In this document: positions 35,250 through 47,684 of the stretch, one piece after another
How the letters are laid out: each line of letters starts with the position of its first letter
Position numbering within the stretch: position 1 is the stretch's first letter
Position numbers and translations under genes: made by a program
Source of the DNA: Norana najaformis
Lineage: Eukaryota > Annelida > Clitellata > Crassiclitellata > Hormogastridae
Direction: 5' to 3'
DNA: 64,000 nucleotides
NCBI GenBank assembly: GCA_964023275.1
Contig: OZ029917.1
Coordinates: 19,148,488 to 19,212,487, forward strand
The notes under the pieces: generated by a model
Seen by the model: the letters and a program-made list of their open reading frames with translations, nothing else
Database searches by the model: none
Told to the model about the DNA's origin: nothing

Positions 35250-36795
35250 ACTTTATCAATCGAACTTCATGCATGCTATTAAATAAACCATCAGTTAAAT
35301 GTTAAATGTCGGAAATTAATCCAGCTGAACTATATTTCGTAGAAACTTCAAATTGAAATTTTTAAATTTTAGGCCTGTATATCAGCTTAAAATTTTATTT
35401 TAGTAAATATTTCTTCAAAAATAAACTTATAATCGTTTAAACTGCAGTGTAACCGTGTCTCGATTATTTCTTTAGACAATTAATATGATGACATACGAAA
35501 AGCACTATAGGCTGAGAATAAATGTTATGTTGAAAGACAGACATACAATAAGACAGAAGTTGACAGATAACAGACCCATAATGAAATGCAGAAGAAGTCA
35601 AACGGACAACCGGAGATCCATAAAAGTAAAAATTAGTGATGATGTGCTTATAGGTCGTTCAGTGTGTTTCATATGCTTTGGTTAGACACAAATATTTGTA
35701 TATACGAACGTTAAAAATGCACCTATACTTCATGTATCCTATACAACCCATTTCTATCGGCTACAACACTGCCCTGCAGGTGTGAGTCACTCCATTTCCA
35801 GTGCATACATATAGAGTAGCACTTAGACCAAGTCTCGACTGACCATAAATTAAATGTGCATGTTTTCTATAGCGGCCAATGAATTTATCGGGTGAAATCC
35901 TTCACGACCGCTGTCCATTTGAATGAGCGCTACACTATTTATTTAAGATTCCACTGCACGGACTGTGCCAGCCCGAGATCAAAATCTCAGAAATATAGCC
36001 ACTATCGGTATGCATGCGAGCCAGTATCCTCACGATCACCATGGCGTACGCTTTAACCAATGTAGCAAAGCAGGACAGTACATAAACCATCATCATGTCT
36101 TAATGTACAGATATTGCTTCATGAAGCATAGAATTACATTATATATGTATATATATATATATACTGTACTATCTAACGCGTGTTCTCGAATGAGGCTCTG
36201 ACGGTGTGCATGCAGCCAACATGAAGAATAATGAACGTTTTGACGTTAGGTTCACTACTACCTGGGTGAAGGTATGTTAAGTGACTTCAAATAGCATCGT
36301 CCTGTCTGCAGCATAAACTTAAGTAGGAATCGCACAGAATAGCTGTTCTAGGATCCACGGGTGGCATATATAGGTAAACTACATCCAATGTAGCGCTTAG
36401 CTGCGAAGTCAGAGGATGTCCCTCTATGAGAACCAACAGCGGCATCTCCAACATAAGGAATAAGCTCGGGGTAAATATATAGTCTAGTGCAGTTCTCTGT
36501 CACAGGAACCCAATGTAGAGATGCGACATAATGGGCCCTGACCTTAGTCACATATGCCAGTTATTTTCAGCGATGATACAGATAATAAATACGAACGCTG
36601 TCTGCCTCATGGGACGATGTAAAGGAAGCCATCCTTGTCCGTCTCAATCACTGTCCAAGCACGAGAAGCTTATGACTGATGGCTAACAATTAAGAGCTCA
36701 CGACAGGACCAACCTACAAAACTCTGGCATCGAATTGCAGCGGGAAAGGACCTTATCTCGAAGAACATTAGCGCGAAAAACTTCGAAGAGAGCCA
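35250..36795. other. No gene recognised
   Basis: AT-rich sequence with only short ORFs of random appearance. Confidence 0.4.
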
Positions 36796-36800
36796 AGGAG

Positions 36801-36846
36801 ACGGACAGACAGACAGATAGACAGATAGACAGACAGACAGACAGAC
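36801..36846 (+). repeat. CAGA tetranucleotide microsatellite
   Basis: About eleven CAGA/TAGA units. Confidence 0.95.
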
Positions 36847-37207
36847 GCAGTGGTGCGATGGGTGTTTCTGTATATGTCTGGAATCAATGAGCAGAATAAC
36901 ACCAACTAATCGTGTGACCACTGTCATTGATGGCAAACCGAGTGTTTCGATTGATGTTCAGATTCTATTTCTATCGATTCGAAAACACCCAGCGTAATCA
37001 CAAAGTTGTAGGTATACCTAGCTAAATAAATTTGACACGTGCTTAAGCACAATTTAGCGGCTGCAACTGTTATGCACGACTGGCATATCAATGTCTATCT
37101 AAGCTCGGATTAATTATTCCCTCGCCTAACAGGAAATGCAGAGAAACAATATTTCCAAAGCACCTGCTTCCTTTGATAAAATATAAATATTAAGAGCACG
37201 ACGCACA

Positions 37208-37375
37208 TATACGACTATCCTTGTAGGTATAAACATACACACATACACACAAATATATATATATAGGCCTTATACATATACATATATATATACGAGTATC
37301 CTTGTAGGTATAAACACACATATACACACACATATATATATGTGTGTGTGTGTGTTTATACCTACAAGGATACTC

Positions 37376-37415
<40 letters not shown>

Positions 37416-37427
37416 GTATAAGGCCTA
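37208..37427. repeat. TA-rich inverted repeat with a direct partial copy
   Basis: 37264-37427 is a 164-bp inverted repeat centred near 37336. Each arm holds TAGGCCTTATACATATACAT, a TA run, CGAGTATCCTTGTAGG and TATAAACACACA. The arms differ in TA-run length. A direct partial copy of the left arm (CTATCCTTGTAGGTATAAAC) sits at about 37215. Confidence 0.9.
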
Positions 37428-37603
37428 CATACATAGAACTAAGTATGTAAAATCAGTAGACCATCTTCACAATTTACAAATATTACGAGTATTTAAGGCT
37501 AACAGTTGTATGCATGTGACTTTTATATCTTCATCTTGGCTCCAGTCATTATAAAGACAACGATTTAGCTTAATCCAGTGTTATGATCTCAATATGAACA
37601 CTT

Positions 37604-37625
37604 ACTATATATATATATATATTTG

Positions 37626-37672
<47 letters not shown>
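37604..37672. repeat. TA dinucleotide microsatellite
   Basis: Nearly pure TA run interrupted by TTTGCATAC. Confidence 0.95.
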
Positions 37673-37673
<1 letters not shown>

Positions 37674-37937
37674 GTGTGCATTGTGTTCGGCAAATTTTTG
37701 TTGCATATAAAAACCATAGTTTATACAAAACATATAGATTATATATATGTAATAATATTTAATATATATGATGAAATATATGCAGATATACATAATATCA
37801 ATTTGGAGGTAGCCTGTTTATTTATATCTGTCTAAAAATAAACAAGAAACGAAACACAAGGTGTAAGCCTATACAAGAGTTAATCATGCATAGATGACAT
37901 CAACGGTCATAGATGTCATATTTTGTCAATACTTCTA

Positions 37938-37996
37938 GCCCTACTACTACTACTACCACTACTACTACCACTACCACCACTACTACTACTACCACG
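37938..37996 (+). repeat. CTA/CCA trinucleotide microsatellite
   Basis: About twenty CTA or CCA triplets. Confidence 0.95.
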
Positions 37997-38407
37997 GGTG
38001 TCTAATTAAATGTTTCAAATTATATATGGCTATATTCCTGGTCTATGTTTTATTCTATGTTGGAGTCAGAGAACATTTCCACCTGTTAAGTTCACGAGTC
38101 TTGTGCGATTTTCTTGCCTTAGTCAGCTGCAATTTTTAAACTGTTATACCTATTTATATATCTATATATCTGCATATATATATATATATATGTATATATG
38201 TATTTGTGCGACCAGTTATTTTTAATGTAGTGACACATTTTACAGCACATAACGTTTTAAAGATTTAGGCACATAAATACATATGTGAATGCTTTGTATG
38301 CACACATGTATAGGTATGTATGGATGTAGGTATGTATGTGTGCATGCATGTGTGCATGCATTTGTGTATGAATGTATGGCATCTTTGGACAACCCCACGG
38401 ACTTGAC

Positions 38408-38490
38408 GCAGCGCTCGTGAATAAGCTGGTGCCTGGGCTTAGCTTTGAAGTAGAGCTTTAGAAATTTTGAGTTTACAATTACGATTACGT
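38408..38490 (+). mobile_element. LINE 3' end, ATTACG-tailed family, copy e
   Basis: A diverged copy: GTGAATAAGCTGGTGCC, GCTTAGCTTTGAAG, TAGAAATTTTGAG and ACAATTACGATTACG. Confidence 0.7.
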
Positions 38491-38949
38491 ATGCGTGCTG
38501 GGATGGCGCTTTTTACCTGTACTGCATAGATTTGTGCAAGGTACATACAAATGTGTACAATGCAACCAGGTCGGTGCAGTAAGCCTTGTTTTGTCTAAAT
38601 CACAGCCACCAGCTGGAAAATCTCAACTTCAGAAGATCTTACAAGTCAGCCATTGCCGACTTAAGTGTCTGTGGACAAACCAGGCTGCAGAGAAAAGATG
38701 ATTAACGACGAGTCTGGCTTGGTCACAGCAACTGCTCCAATACTTACATATATTTTATTTCCTTCATCTGAAGGAAATCAAATCCGTATTCCAAGGATCT
38801 TCTGCACACTTCCAGTAACCGTTTGTATCTGTACTGCATAGATTTGTGCTCCTTCAATACTCTGGTCATAGTTAAAACGTTCTAAGATCAACAGTGTGGC
38901 AGTATAGCGGCTTACCAGTTTTGGAATACCATTAACTTAAACTTTAATC

Positions 38950-39135
38950 GATCTACACTGAAGCTACTTTACCACTCTGGAATAAACTCCCGCCGGAATA
39001 ACTTCAGCTATCTGATCCATCCTAACTGTTCACCTGCTCTGCACGGTTTTGCAATCTTTGCGCAGGTCTTACACTCAAAGCTTAAAACATTCCTCTTCAA
39101 CAAATCCAGGCCAGGATTATCCTACAATACTAAGC
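38950..39135 (+). mobile_element. LINE ORF2 C-terminal scrap, ATTACG family
   Basis: Shares TGGAATAAACTCCC, TGATCCATC, GCAATCTTTGCGCAGGTCTT and a Lys-rich AAGCTTAAAACATTC block with the 60-kb copy. The protein-level trace is LWNKLPPE, then AQVLHSKLKTFLF. Disrupted by stops. Confidence 0.75.
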
Positions 39136-39227
39136 AGCTACATAAGGGCTCCCAAGCATCAAGGGGCTCCCATCAGACGGCCCCGAAAAAGAGAAGACGG
39201 GAGGGAGTAATAGGGAAGGTCAGACTT

Positions 39228-39269
39228 TACCTTGTGCCTAGGAGCCTCAACTGTCCAAGGCACAAGGTA
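39228..39269. repeat. 12-bp inverted repeat with 18-base loop
   Basis: TACCTTGTGCCT at 39228-39239 and its exact complement at 39258-39269. No T run follows. It is a hairpin of unknown role, just downstream of the LINE scrap. Confidence 0.85.
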
Positions 39270-39299
39270 ACAAATCTTATCCTGAATCCACCTGTTCTC

Positions 39300-41390
39300 C
39301 TACGATTGCTGTGCTATCATTTGCATAGACTCGTGTAATCAAGTACTTTACATGTATGTATTGAGAAGAAATCACACAGTTGTTTGCCGCGGGACCCGTG
39401 CTGCCTGTCCACGCCTGTGTTGGCTTTGGTCATCTTGTCTCCTTCCAGCTTCAAATGCCACGTATTATATTTAGGAGATAGGCCTCCAATCGATCCTTCA
39501 AGACTTAAAACAATTACCGAGTATCGTCATGTTATAGTTGTTGTTAGTATTATTTATTAGTGTTTTTCTTATTTTTAATTATTGCTCGGCATGGCACATA
39601 AACGGTGCATGTCGATCCATAATTTCGCATGAAATCATCCACCGGGTTTTGAGATGAAGGCTCATTGTTGTCGTGCTAGTTCTACTGTTACAGAACTGTG
39701 GGGAAAATGATGATTAGCCTAGCTGTAGGTAGGCGTCGTGTGTGGGTTATTTCTGCATGTCGATAAACAGTGTGTTCGCCTTCCGGATGTTTACCAACCC
39801 CGACAAATGTTTTCACGAAGTCGGATGAGATCATTAGGGTTTTGTATTTCATTCCGTTAACATCATTACAGTTCAACTGCGGCATTATATGGAAGCGACA
39901 TTGCTCTGAATTAATGTGAAATGTGGTGTTGTCGAGATATGTGTAGGCCATTGAGTTATTAGTTGACTTTATGGCTTCATTGATATTAATTTTCAGAAAC
40001 CCTAAAAATTCTTTGGCCTTTTACCGCCGACCTACCATCTCATCCATCCAACCAGCCATTCGTCCACCCACCAATCCACCCACACATATCCACCCATCTA
40101 TCCATCCACCCATCCAGCCGTTAGTTGGATCTTTCCATATTTCATTTACTCATTCCTTCATTCATTCATTTTCATTATTCAACCAGCCCGAGAGTTGAAG
40201 AAATGTTTACAGTTAACGATGGTTCGGCTCATTTCGGTTGAACAATGATGGCCTATTCCGATGACCTATGCAATATAAGAGAAGAAAACAGACCTAGTTA
40301 GACTATATCTGACGGAAACAGATATAGTTTATTTATTAGTCTGCTTATTCATTTACCTCTTAATATATTTACTTTATCACTCATGTGTTTCAATTAAACA
40401 TTTCTTTATTGTGATATTTCATGCTATTGTTGAGTTTCAGGCTGATATCAGGCTGATAGTCTGAGAGAAAGAGAGACAGATCAATAGCTGGACCTGTGTG
40501 GTTTGGTCAGTATTTATGTGCGTATCTAGACTATAACCCTAACAAAGGCTATAAGTTATATTTTTAATCAACTTTTATTCGTCTCCGTTTTAATCAACTT
40601 ACCCGAAGCACTTTCAATACTACGGTTGGAAGGAGTGACGCCAGTTGATTCAACTGGACGCCTGGAATCCAATCATAGACAAAAGCTGTTGTCTCCAATG
40701 GGCATTTATTATTTTGCATTCCTTGAGAAAGTGCAAAGATAATAGGTCACTTGAAGCAGAACATTAACAGACTTGGCTCCAGGTGGCGGTATTCCTTAGC
40801 CAGTCTCGTACGTCATATATAACATTATATGCATTTTGTGTGTATTAAATTTCACACGCATATAGGTATTAAAGTTTATACATATATGCATATATTTGTT
40901 TGTAAATAATTATATACACATATTTGTATGTACATGCTTGCAAGTTAGTCTATATACATGCATGTATGTAGTCTATATAGCTTTTATACTAACAGTGTAC
41001 ACTCGTCACTCGTGGCTTTACACATTTTATATATCTGTATAGGTTTCCGGCCAATAACGCCACGGGCAGAAACCCCATGAAAAACCTACCAGTTTAAAAC
41101 CCCCAGCCAATAATTCCCATAATTCATCTATATCTAGGCCTATATAAAGTGTATTTAAAATGTGATAATAGATCAAAAGAAGTAAGTTACTGGTAAAATT
41201 ACCCATAGAGCATGAAGTCAAGAATATTCTACTACGGAGAATTAATAAGTGTGCACAAAAAGCGGGCTTAGTGACAAAGGAGTAAAATTTTTATAGTGCT
41301 CCTTCAGTATTTACATAAAAATTAATATACTCGAATTTAAAACATCATATTGGTGGGATTTTATTACAACAAATAATTATGGTACCCTCA
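39300..41390. other. No gene; tetranucleotide runs
   Basis: A degenerate CCAT/CCAC run occupies about 40034-40120 and an ATTC run about 40140-40180. The surroundings are AT-rich without recognisable coding sequence. Confidence 0.45.
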
Positions 41391-41396
41391 CGGTAA

Positions 41397-42275
41397 ACAA
41401 TCAATACTAGGGTTGGAAACAATGCACTGCCATAAAGAGGCTTTGTAGACCTCTGATGCCAACATTTCACCAAAGAGGAACTTCAGTCCAAAGAGAACCC
41501 AATGATTGATTTGATAACGTTTATTTAACGACGCCATCCTATCGAAGTGATTGGCATCACGGTAAACAATGAAGAACAATGCGGCTGGAACTGAAGAATT
41601 CAAAAATATTTGCGTAACTAAAATGTACAGTAAATGTCAGAACAAGTCGGCTGACATAAAATTAGGCTTATCTAGAATCAACATGTGCACAAGAAGTTTA
41701 ATTAGCATTTAATTAGCTGACATCCTTATTGACTTGGCATCTAGTGCACAAGTCTTGAGCGTTAGACACGAGCTTTAGAAGTTGCTAATTAATTAATAAT
41801 GATTCTTAGCAGTCTTAGATTTATGAAGCATGATAGTCAGAATTTATATGCATATATGCAAATGGGGTAATATAGTGTGATCCCTTGACGTAAGTTAGAT
41901 TCCTTAGACCCTCTCTGTGGACCTAAATAGAATAAATAGCTTGAAAAAACACAGGGGCAAGCAGGAGAGAAAACAGCTTGGCAGAGAATAGAGTGATCTG
42001 GATGGAGGGCTGCTATTGGCTGCAATGAGCAGGCCTAATAATCTGTTTCTGGTTGTTGATAATAATGATGAAGCCAAGGGCCATGTCTGAAGACAGATGG
42101 AATAAGGCAGTGCAGAGCCTCTATGGGATCTTGATGCCAATCGTCTCGATAGGACTGCGTCATTAAATAAACGTTATCAAATCAATCACTGGGGTCTCTT
42201 TGGACTGAAGTTCCTTTTGACGAAGTACTGGCATCAGAGGCCTACAAAGCCTCTTTAGGGCAGTGCATAGCAGTA
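41397..42275. repeat. Inverted pair of about 145-bp repeats
   Basis: 41410-41560 is the reverse complement of 42128-42275 with a few substitutions. Shared blocks include AAATAAACGTTATCAAATCA, TCTTTGGACTGAAG, GGCATCAGAGG and CTACAAAGCCTCTTTA. The AATAAACGTTATCAAATCAATC text looks like a LINE 3' end. This is either two opposite insertions or the ends of one 880-bp foldback element. Confidence 0.75.
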
Positions 42276-42279
42276 GTCT

Positions 42280-44560
42280 TGATGATAATAATTGCTCCAA
42301 AATCGCCATAAACTACTATTGAAGCTGAGTAGCTCATTGGTTAGTATTATAAATTCCTGTTTTCGCACTGGACTTGTTCCGTCAGACAAAATTGGCAAAA
42401 TTAAGTCATTCGTATGTATGAAAATGGCGCATATAAGAAATTTTTTACAGATCCTGTATATTCCCAATTTTTTCTATATTTTATGAAGAAAACTAGTGTG
42501 TAACAGACTCACGGATTATCTGTCAAAAATTGCTGTTATCGCTCAATGAATATGGATTTTATAAAGAGGATTGCACTTTTATGGCAGTACTCAATATGCA
42601 ATGCTACATATCTAAAGCAATTAATAAAAAATGAGTTCTCATCGTGGATATTTTCGGTTCCTATTGACTGCTGCACCAAGGGTTATAATTTAAATGTTTT
42701 TATTTCGTGAGTTTAAAGAAGGTGCTGTATGAACTTCTGACTTTCATTGGAGTTAATGATTCGCGCCCTCTATCGTTGTAGCAGTCAGTTAGTTAAGGGA
42801 TTGTCTTTTTAAAAAATGTTCAGCCATTAAGTTTGGTTTGCGTTTGTTGAAGCGGTCGCTTAGAGTTCAATTATGCCTGAATTCGAAGTTGGTAAGGACA
42901 GCAGAACAGCACCGAGGTTTAACGTTGACACATATTTATTCGTAACAGTTGCAAGCAGATAAAGTTTTAGCACACAGTACAGTTGCAATAGCTGATTGTC
43001 GTTATTATTGGGGCTGGCTTCGCAACAGTAGCTTAAGTCGCAAGCAAATAAGTGTTGCAACCGGGCTTCAAATTCATGAACGTCAACGGAAAATTATATA
43101 CGACTTATTCTCACCTCATGCAACCGATAAAGAAAAGTTATGTTATATGTTGTTGCCGTGTTTGCACTTTAGGCGAATGTCCTTCAATCTCAGAATAAAT
43201 AAAGACTGCTTGACCTCAGCTTGTCGCAAATTATAAAATTTTCTGATTATTCTAATAGGCCACACTAAAATTTCTGACTGTTGACCACAACAGCTTTACA
43301 TACTTTCACAACGAATTCAGTCAATTGCAAATTCTATGCTATTCACTAGTGAAATGACACTGAACCGAAAATGGAGGGGTGGTCGAAAAATCTTACAATG
43401 TTCCCTCTTTTTTTCGCTGAGCGCGCACTGGCTTACCGCGTGGGCGGTTACATTTGGGACCTGCACTCTGGCCCGTGCAAGATTGCACACATCTATTTGG
43501 CCTAAATTAATCATAATAATAATGTAGAGATTAGAGTGCTGTAGTTCGTAAGTTGTATAAAACCAAAAATACAAAGGGCAAGTTAAATTTCTATTAAAGA
43601 ATTTCTCTCGTTTGTCATTTTGCGATTGCCAGCGAGCGCAGGCATAAACTGTGTTGATTGCCTGATCAGAATTCAAAGAGTCGCGAATCTTATCAGTCAG
43701 TTCAGATGGTTAACCTGAAGTCGATCACGCATTTCTTCCTTCGTTGCATTCAGTAGGCTGAAGCCTTGCTCATAAACATCACACTAGGTGCCTGCATAGA
43801 AGGTTGCACATAGGCCTACATCTGCGAGCAGCGCTAGCATTCTGAGCTCTTCATTCTTCATCGTCAAATGTGAATATCTTATTGTTCTATACGAAAATGA
43901 ACATATTTTTCACAGGACATACGCAGAGCATTTCCTTTAGACTCTGAACAGAGTTTCATAAAAATTAATCCGCTAGCAATCATTTTAGCTGAGCTTATAC
44001 GATGCCTAAAAACTGAATCTCTACATCATGCGATTTCGTGCACGGTATTATGAACTACGAATGAGTGGCATCTTCTAAGGTAATATGTTCTTCCCCGGCT
44101 GTCAAAGAGTGTTACCCCGATGAGGTAAAATAGCGTATGATTTATTCTTAACGGAACGAGCTTCACTTGTTCGAATGTTATCAGGGATCCTGTTCTCAGA
44201 GATCATATTATCGCGTCAATGTCTTAAGTCCGTACTATATTACCTGCCTGCGAGATACCATTGCGTCACAGCTCCGTTATCAAATGCGGAAATACAGGTG
44301 CAAGTGTACATACATAAGCCTAAATATGTTAAGTTGTGAATGTGGCATAAATAATAATTATAATATATTATAAATAATATGTATCATATATAAAATATGA
44401 AATGTGTAATATATAGGCCTAATATATAAAATATAGAGGTATAATAGGCCTATATAATGAATAAGCAGTGTTAGATTTCAGCGAAAAGGTTGGACCATAT
44501 TAGAAGCTCTCTGAACTAATTTCGTCTCGTTCCTTATTTAGCGAGAGCACGCCATCGTTA
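42280..44560. other. No gene recognised
   Basis: Several 60-120 codon ORFs occur, but none shows a recognisable domain or coding-like composition. Confidence 0.4.
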
Positions 44561-44770
44561 GGAATGATGTTGTTTGGAATGATGGATGGGAGTAACAGAA
44601 GAGGACGACCGCACATGGAATGGGCGGACGACATAACTGAATGGTGTGGAACAACGCTTCAAGAGCTGAGCCATGCTGCACTGAACAGACAACAGTGGAA
44701 AAACATGATGAAAATGGCATCGGACACCTACGGGCGCTGAGCCCACGGTTCATGATGATGATGATGATGA
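44561..44770 (+). mobile_element. LINE ORF2 3' terminus with GAT tail
   Basis: Reads GRPHMEWADDITEWCG, then ALNRQQWKNMMKMASD and a stop at 44738-44740, the GRP-x-W-DDI-W block of LINE C-termini. A GATGATGATGATGATGA tail follows within 15 bases. 5'-truncated. Confidence 0.85.
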
Positions 44771-44774
44771 CGCC

Positions 44775-45828
44775 ATCGTTAAGTAAATGTTCAAAGAAAC
44801 CGGTTCTTCATTGAGTGACCTGCTGAACTGACCTATAAAGATTTACCAGTTTGAAAGGAACCACTATTACATTATGCTACGCCGATATGATCGCTGTTAT
44901 ATTGTACTGTAGTATATTATTATTGTACAATATTATATGCATGTATTAATGACATGGATGCAATTACTAATGTAGCTTTATATATATAATATATATATAT
45001 ATGTACATATTCGAGCCCGATATGTTAGAACAAGTCATGGACTAACACACGCACGCATAGATATATATACATATATATATATACAGTGTAGATATATTTG
45101 CTCCATTCATCAGTTTACCAGAGCCAAGCTGCCTTAGATGGACGAGTTCTTATTTAGATGTTTAGATGACCACTTTCACACGACTCTCTAATGACCTCAC
45201 GACAGGAAAACTGTGATCTATGGATCTTTGTTTCAGCTGATCTCTAGCGGTGGTGTTGTCAAAATGCCCTTATAACGTGAGATAATAAGCAAAACTACAA
45301 TCGCCGAATCACCTCAACTGCTTTTATGTAGGTCACGTGTTGTATTTGACAGCCTAAAATGGTCTAGATAGCTGCCAGTTCTGAATCACAATGACGTATG
45401 GTAAAGTAATGTGACGTTATGTGATGTAACTGACAGCTGAAAGTGCCTTATCAATAATAGGTGATGTTAATTTGATGTCATTTAAGCGTGACAGCCTATA
45501 ATCTATACGTATCACTATGACATTGGCTTAAGATTCACAGGGAATCGCTCGTATCTTGGGATAAGTTGTTTCTGAAGAAATAGCATTACTTATACATTGT
45601 TTGTACAGTGCACTTGGTGTCCGTAGCGATGTATCACCACAGGTTGTACTGGAGAGCGTAACAAGTCTTTGATCATTGTCGTTTAGTCAGTTGCGCGAAG
45701 ATTGTGAGTTAATCAATTAGTCAATATCTGACAAAGTAAATATTCCGGTTGCTTATCGGGATCCTTCTACGACACCTCCTCACAACTCCCATTTAGCATT
45801 TCGCATATAACGGCACTCTACGCCTATA
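44775..45828. other. No gene recognised
   Basis: AT-rich DNA, with TA runs near 44980-45005 and 45060-45085. Confidence 0.4.
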
Positions 45829-46102
45829 GCAACAGGCAGTGCTTTTTTCTAGAAAAAAGGTTCCGGAACTGAACAAATATGGAGTTTTGTGCTAAAATTT
45901 CATTATTTTTATCAATCAATAAACACTGAAAACAGTTGTAAACACTAAAATTGAATTAAAATAAGTTACATTATATTACATAATTAAATAACTTAGTAAC
46001 ACATTTCTTTTATTAAAAACTAAATTATTTTTTATTAGTCGGAAAAAGGTGCCGGAACGCCGTTTCGGAGCGTTCCGTCTGAAAAAAAACAGTGGCAACG
46101 GG
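45829..46102. mobile_element. Non-autonomous hAT-like element (258 bp)
   Basis: The element spans 45837-46094. The left end CAGTGCTTTTTTC and the reverse complement of the right end CACTGTTTTTTTTC form an imperfect terminal inverted repeat. Flanking 8-mers GCAACAGG (45829-45836) and GCAACGGG (46095-46102) match at seven of eight positions, as expected of a hAT target duplication. Both subterminal regions carry a GTGCCGGAAC or GTTCCGGAAC block. The interior is AT-rich and encodes no transposase. A 72-codon ORF crossing the right end is not credible. Confidence 0.8.
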
Positions 46103-46366
46103 GCTTTTGAAAACTTTCTAAGGGAAGCGTTGTATCAACGTCTAGATGTAGCATACAACGTTGATTGCAGTCATTTATTTACAGGGAAACTACATACGGT
46201 GGTACTGGCATCGAAGAAAGTTGGTGGCAACTGGACCATAATTTCTCTGACTAGCCTCTGTTATTGACGGATGAACTTAAATTACAAAATGAAACAAGTA
46301 ATAATTGAATAATAATAGCGTTGCTGATTCAAAAGAACTTTGCCATTAGACTATCTATATTTTCTG

Positions 46367-46480
46367 ACAGTCATGGACTTAGCCTAAATAATTATTTAGG
46401 CTAAGTCCATGACTGTATACCACTAAAACCAGATACTTCTGTTTGATTATAATCAAACAGAAGTATCTGGTTTTAGTGGT
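46367..46480. repeat. Two abutting perfect palindromes (50 and 62 bp)
   Basis: 46367-46416 is a perfect palindrome with 25-base arms meeting at AATAA|TTATT. 46419-46480 is a perfect palindrome with 31-base arms meeting at GATTA|TAATC. Only AT separates them. There are no spacers, no mismatches and no flanking direct repeat. Confidence 0.97.
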
Positions 46481-46499
46481 TGCCGTGTGTTAAATAGCC

Positions 46500-47680
46500 C
46501 TGCTAACATAAACAATTATGCTGACAATTGCTCTACTATCAGCAAGTGCAGCTGTTTTGTCACAGTATTTTAAATGCTCTCTATGGTTTCACTGGTCAGC
46601 GCACAGAAATTTATTGGGCACTCGGCCCACATGAATGTCGCCATAGAAGTTCGTGGATTCAATTGACAAGACTCAACGGATTGACGAGAGGTTACCACGA
46701 ACCATGAGACGAATCGTATACGGACGACGCACGAAACCCGTATTTGGCCAATGAATGATGGTCGCTCTGGGAAAAGTCCTAAGTCATTTAGGTGCAAGTT
46801 CAATAACTGGCTACAGCAGACATCGAGCACCGTTATTCAGCCTCTCTTAGTTCATTCTTATGGCGTCAGACCTATGCTTGCAGCACATGTCTGAGACCCG
46901 ATTCACGTTCAGCAATACGTCAGTATTAAAGAAACATTTGCCTCCAGTTAGAAATATCTCATTATTAATACCATACTTAGCTCTTTCTAGTCAACGTCCA
47001 TTTTCAGCAACTCTTGTGCGGTTTAGAATAGAGTCGTACAAAAATTCAAACTACATACACCTCGAACATGTTCAAGTTCTACACCCGGTCGACAGTGAGA
47101 GGTCCAGGGCCAACGGACACCGGGCATGCCTAGGAACCCGCTTATGACAAGGCCATACTCATTGCGGACCAAGCACGGAGGTCCGTTCAACACGGTCTAC
47201 CCGAAAGGTGACATACGCGAGTGAGTCCCTGGTCTCGATTGCTCGTTAAACCGGAGGCTACCATATTATCCCGCGGGCCAGCTCGGCTCTGACTGCAGAC
47301 CTCGCTAGCGAGGCCTTTCTTTTACGGGTCGGGACCGGTGAATTACATCCAGCAGTCAAACAAGAGCCAAAAGTTATATCGATGATGAAATCTCACTGCG
47401 GTGACCTGACTGAAATATAACAAAAAAAATAGATTTAGAAGATATGACCATACTAACGGTGTATTATTTCGTTGGTGTTCCTGTCGACAGAATGCACGGC
47501 CTGCGTAGAATCCGAAGACGTTGCGGACGACGGCTTTTATAAGCGCTGCTTGCTGCTGCTGCACCTGATGCTGCCGCTGCGAAGGCTGAGGCTGATGATG
47601 CAGCAGACGAGACGAGGCTGTTCTAGAAGTACTAAATAACAGTGAAGCCTCTTTCGAATAATCCAAAAGAGATCGAATCT
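46500..47680. other. GC-rich island, no gene assigned
   Basis: 47085-47340 is markedly GC-rich and CpG-rich against the background. It does not look like rRNA. A minus-strand ORF at 47343-47666 contains a Gln/His-rich stretch (QPQPSQRQHQVQQQQ) next to the island, but nothing identifies it as a gene. Confidence 0.35.
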
Positions 47681-47684
47681 AATC

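Noticed and set aside
36801..36846. CRISPR-like array at microsatellites
   Set aside because: Tetranucleotide repeats with no spacers, in an animal genome. There is no CRISPR in the window.
46049..46267. 72-codon ORF at the right end of the hAT-like element
   Set aside because: It starts inside the element and crosses its terminal repeat and target duplication, so it cannot be an ancestral gene.
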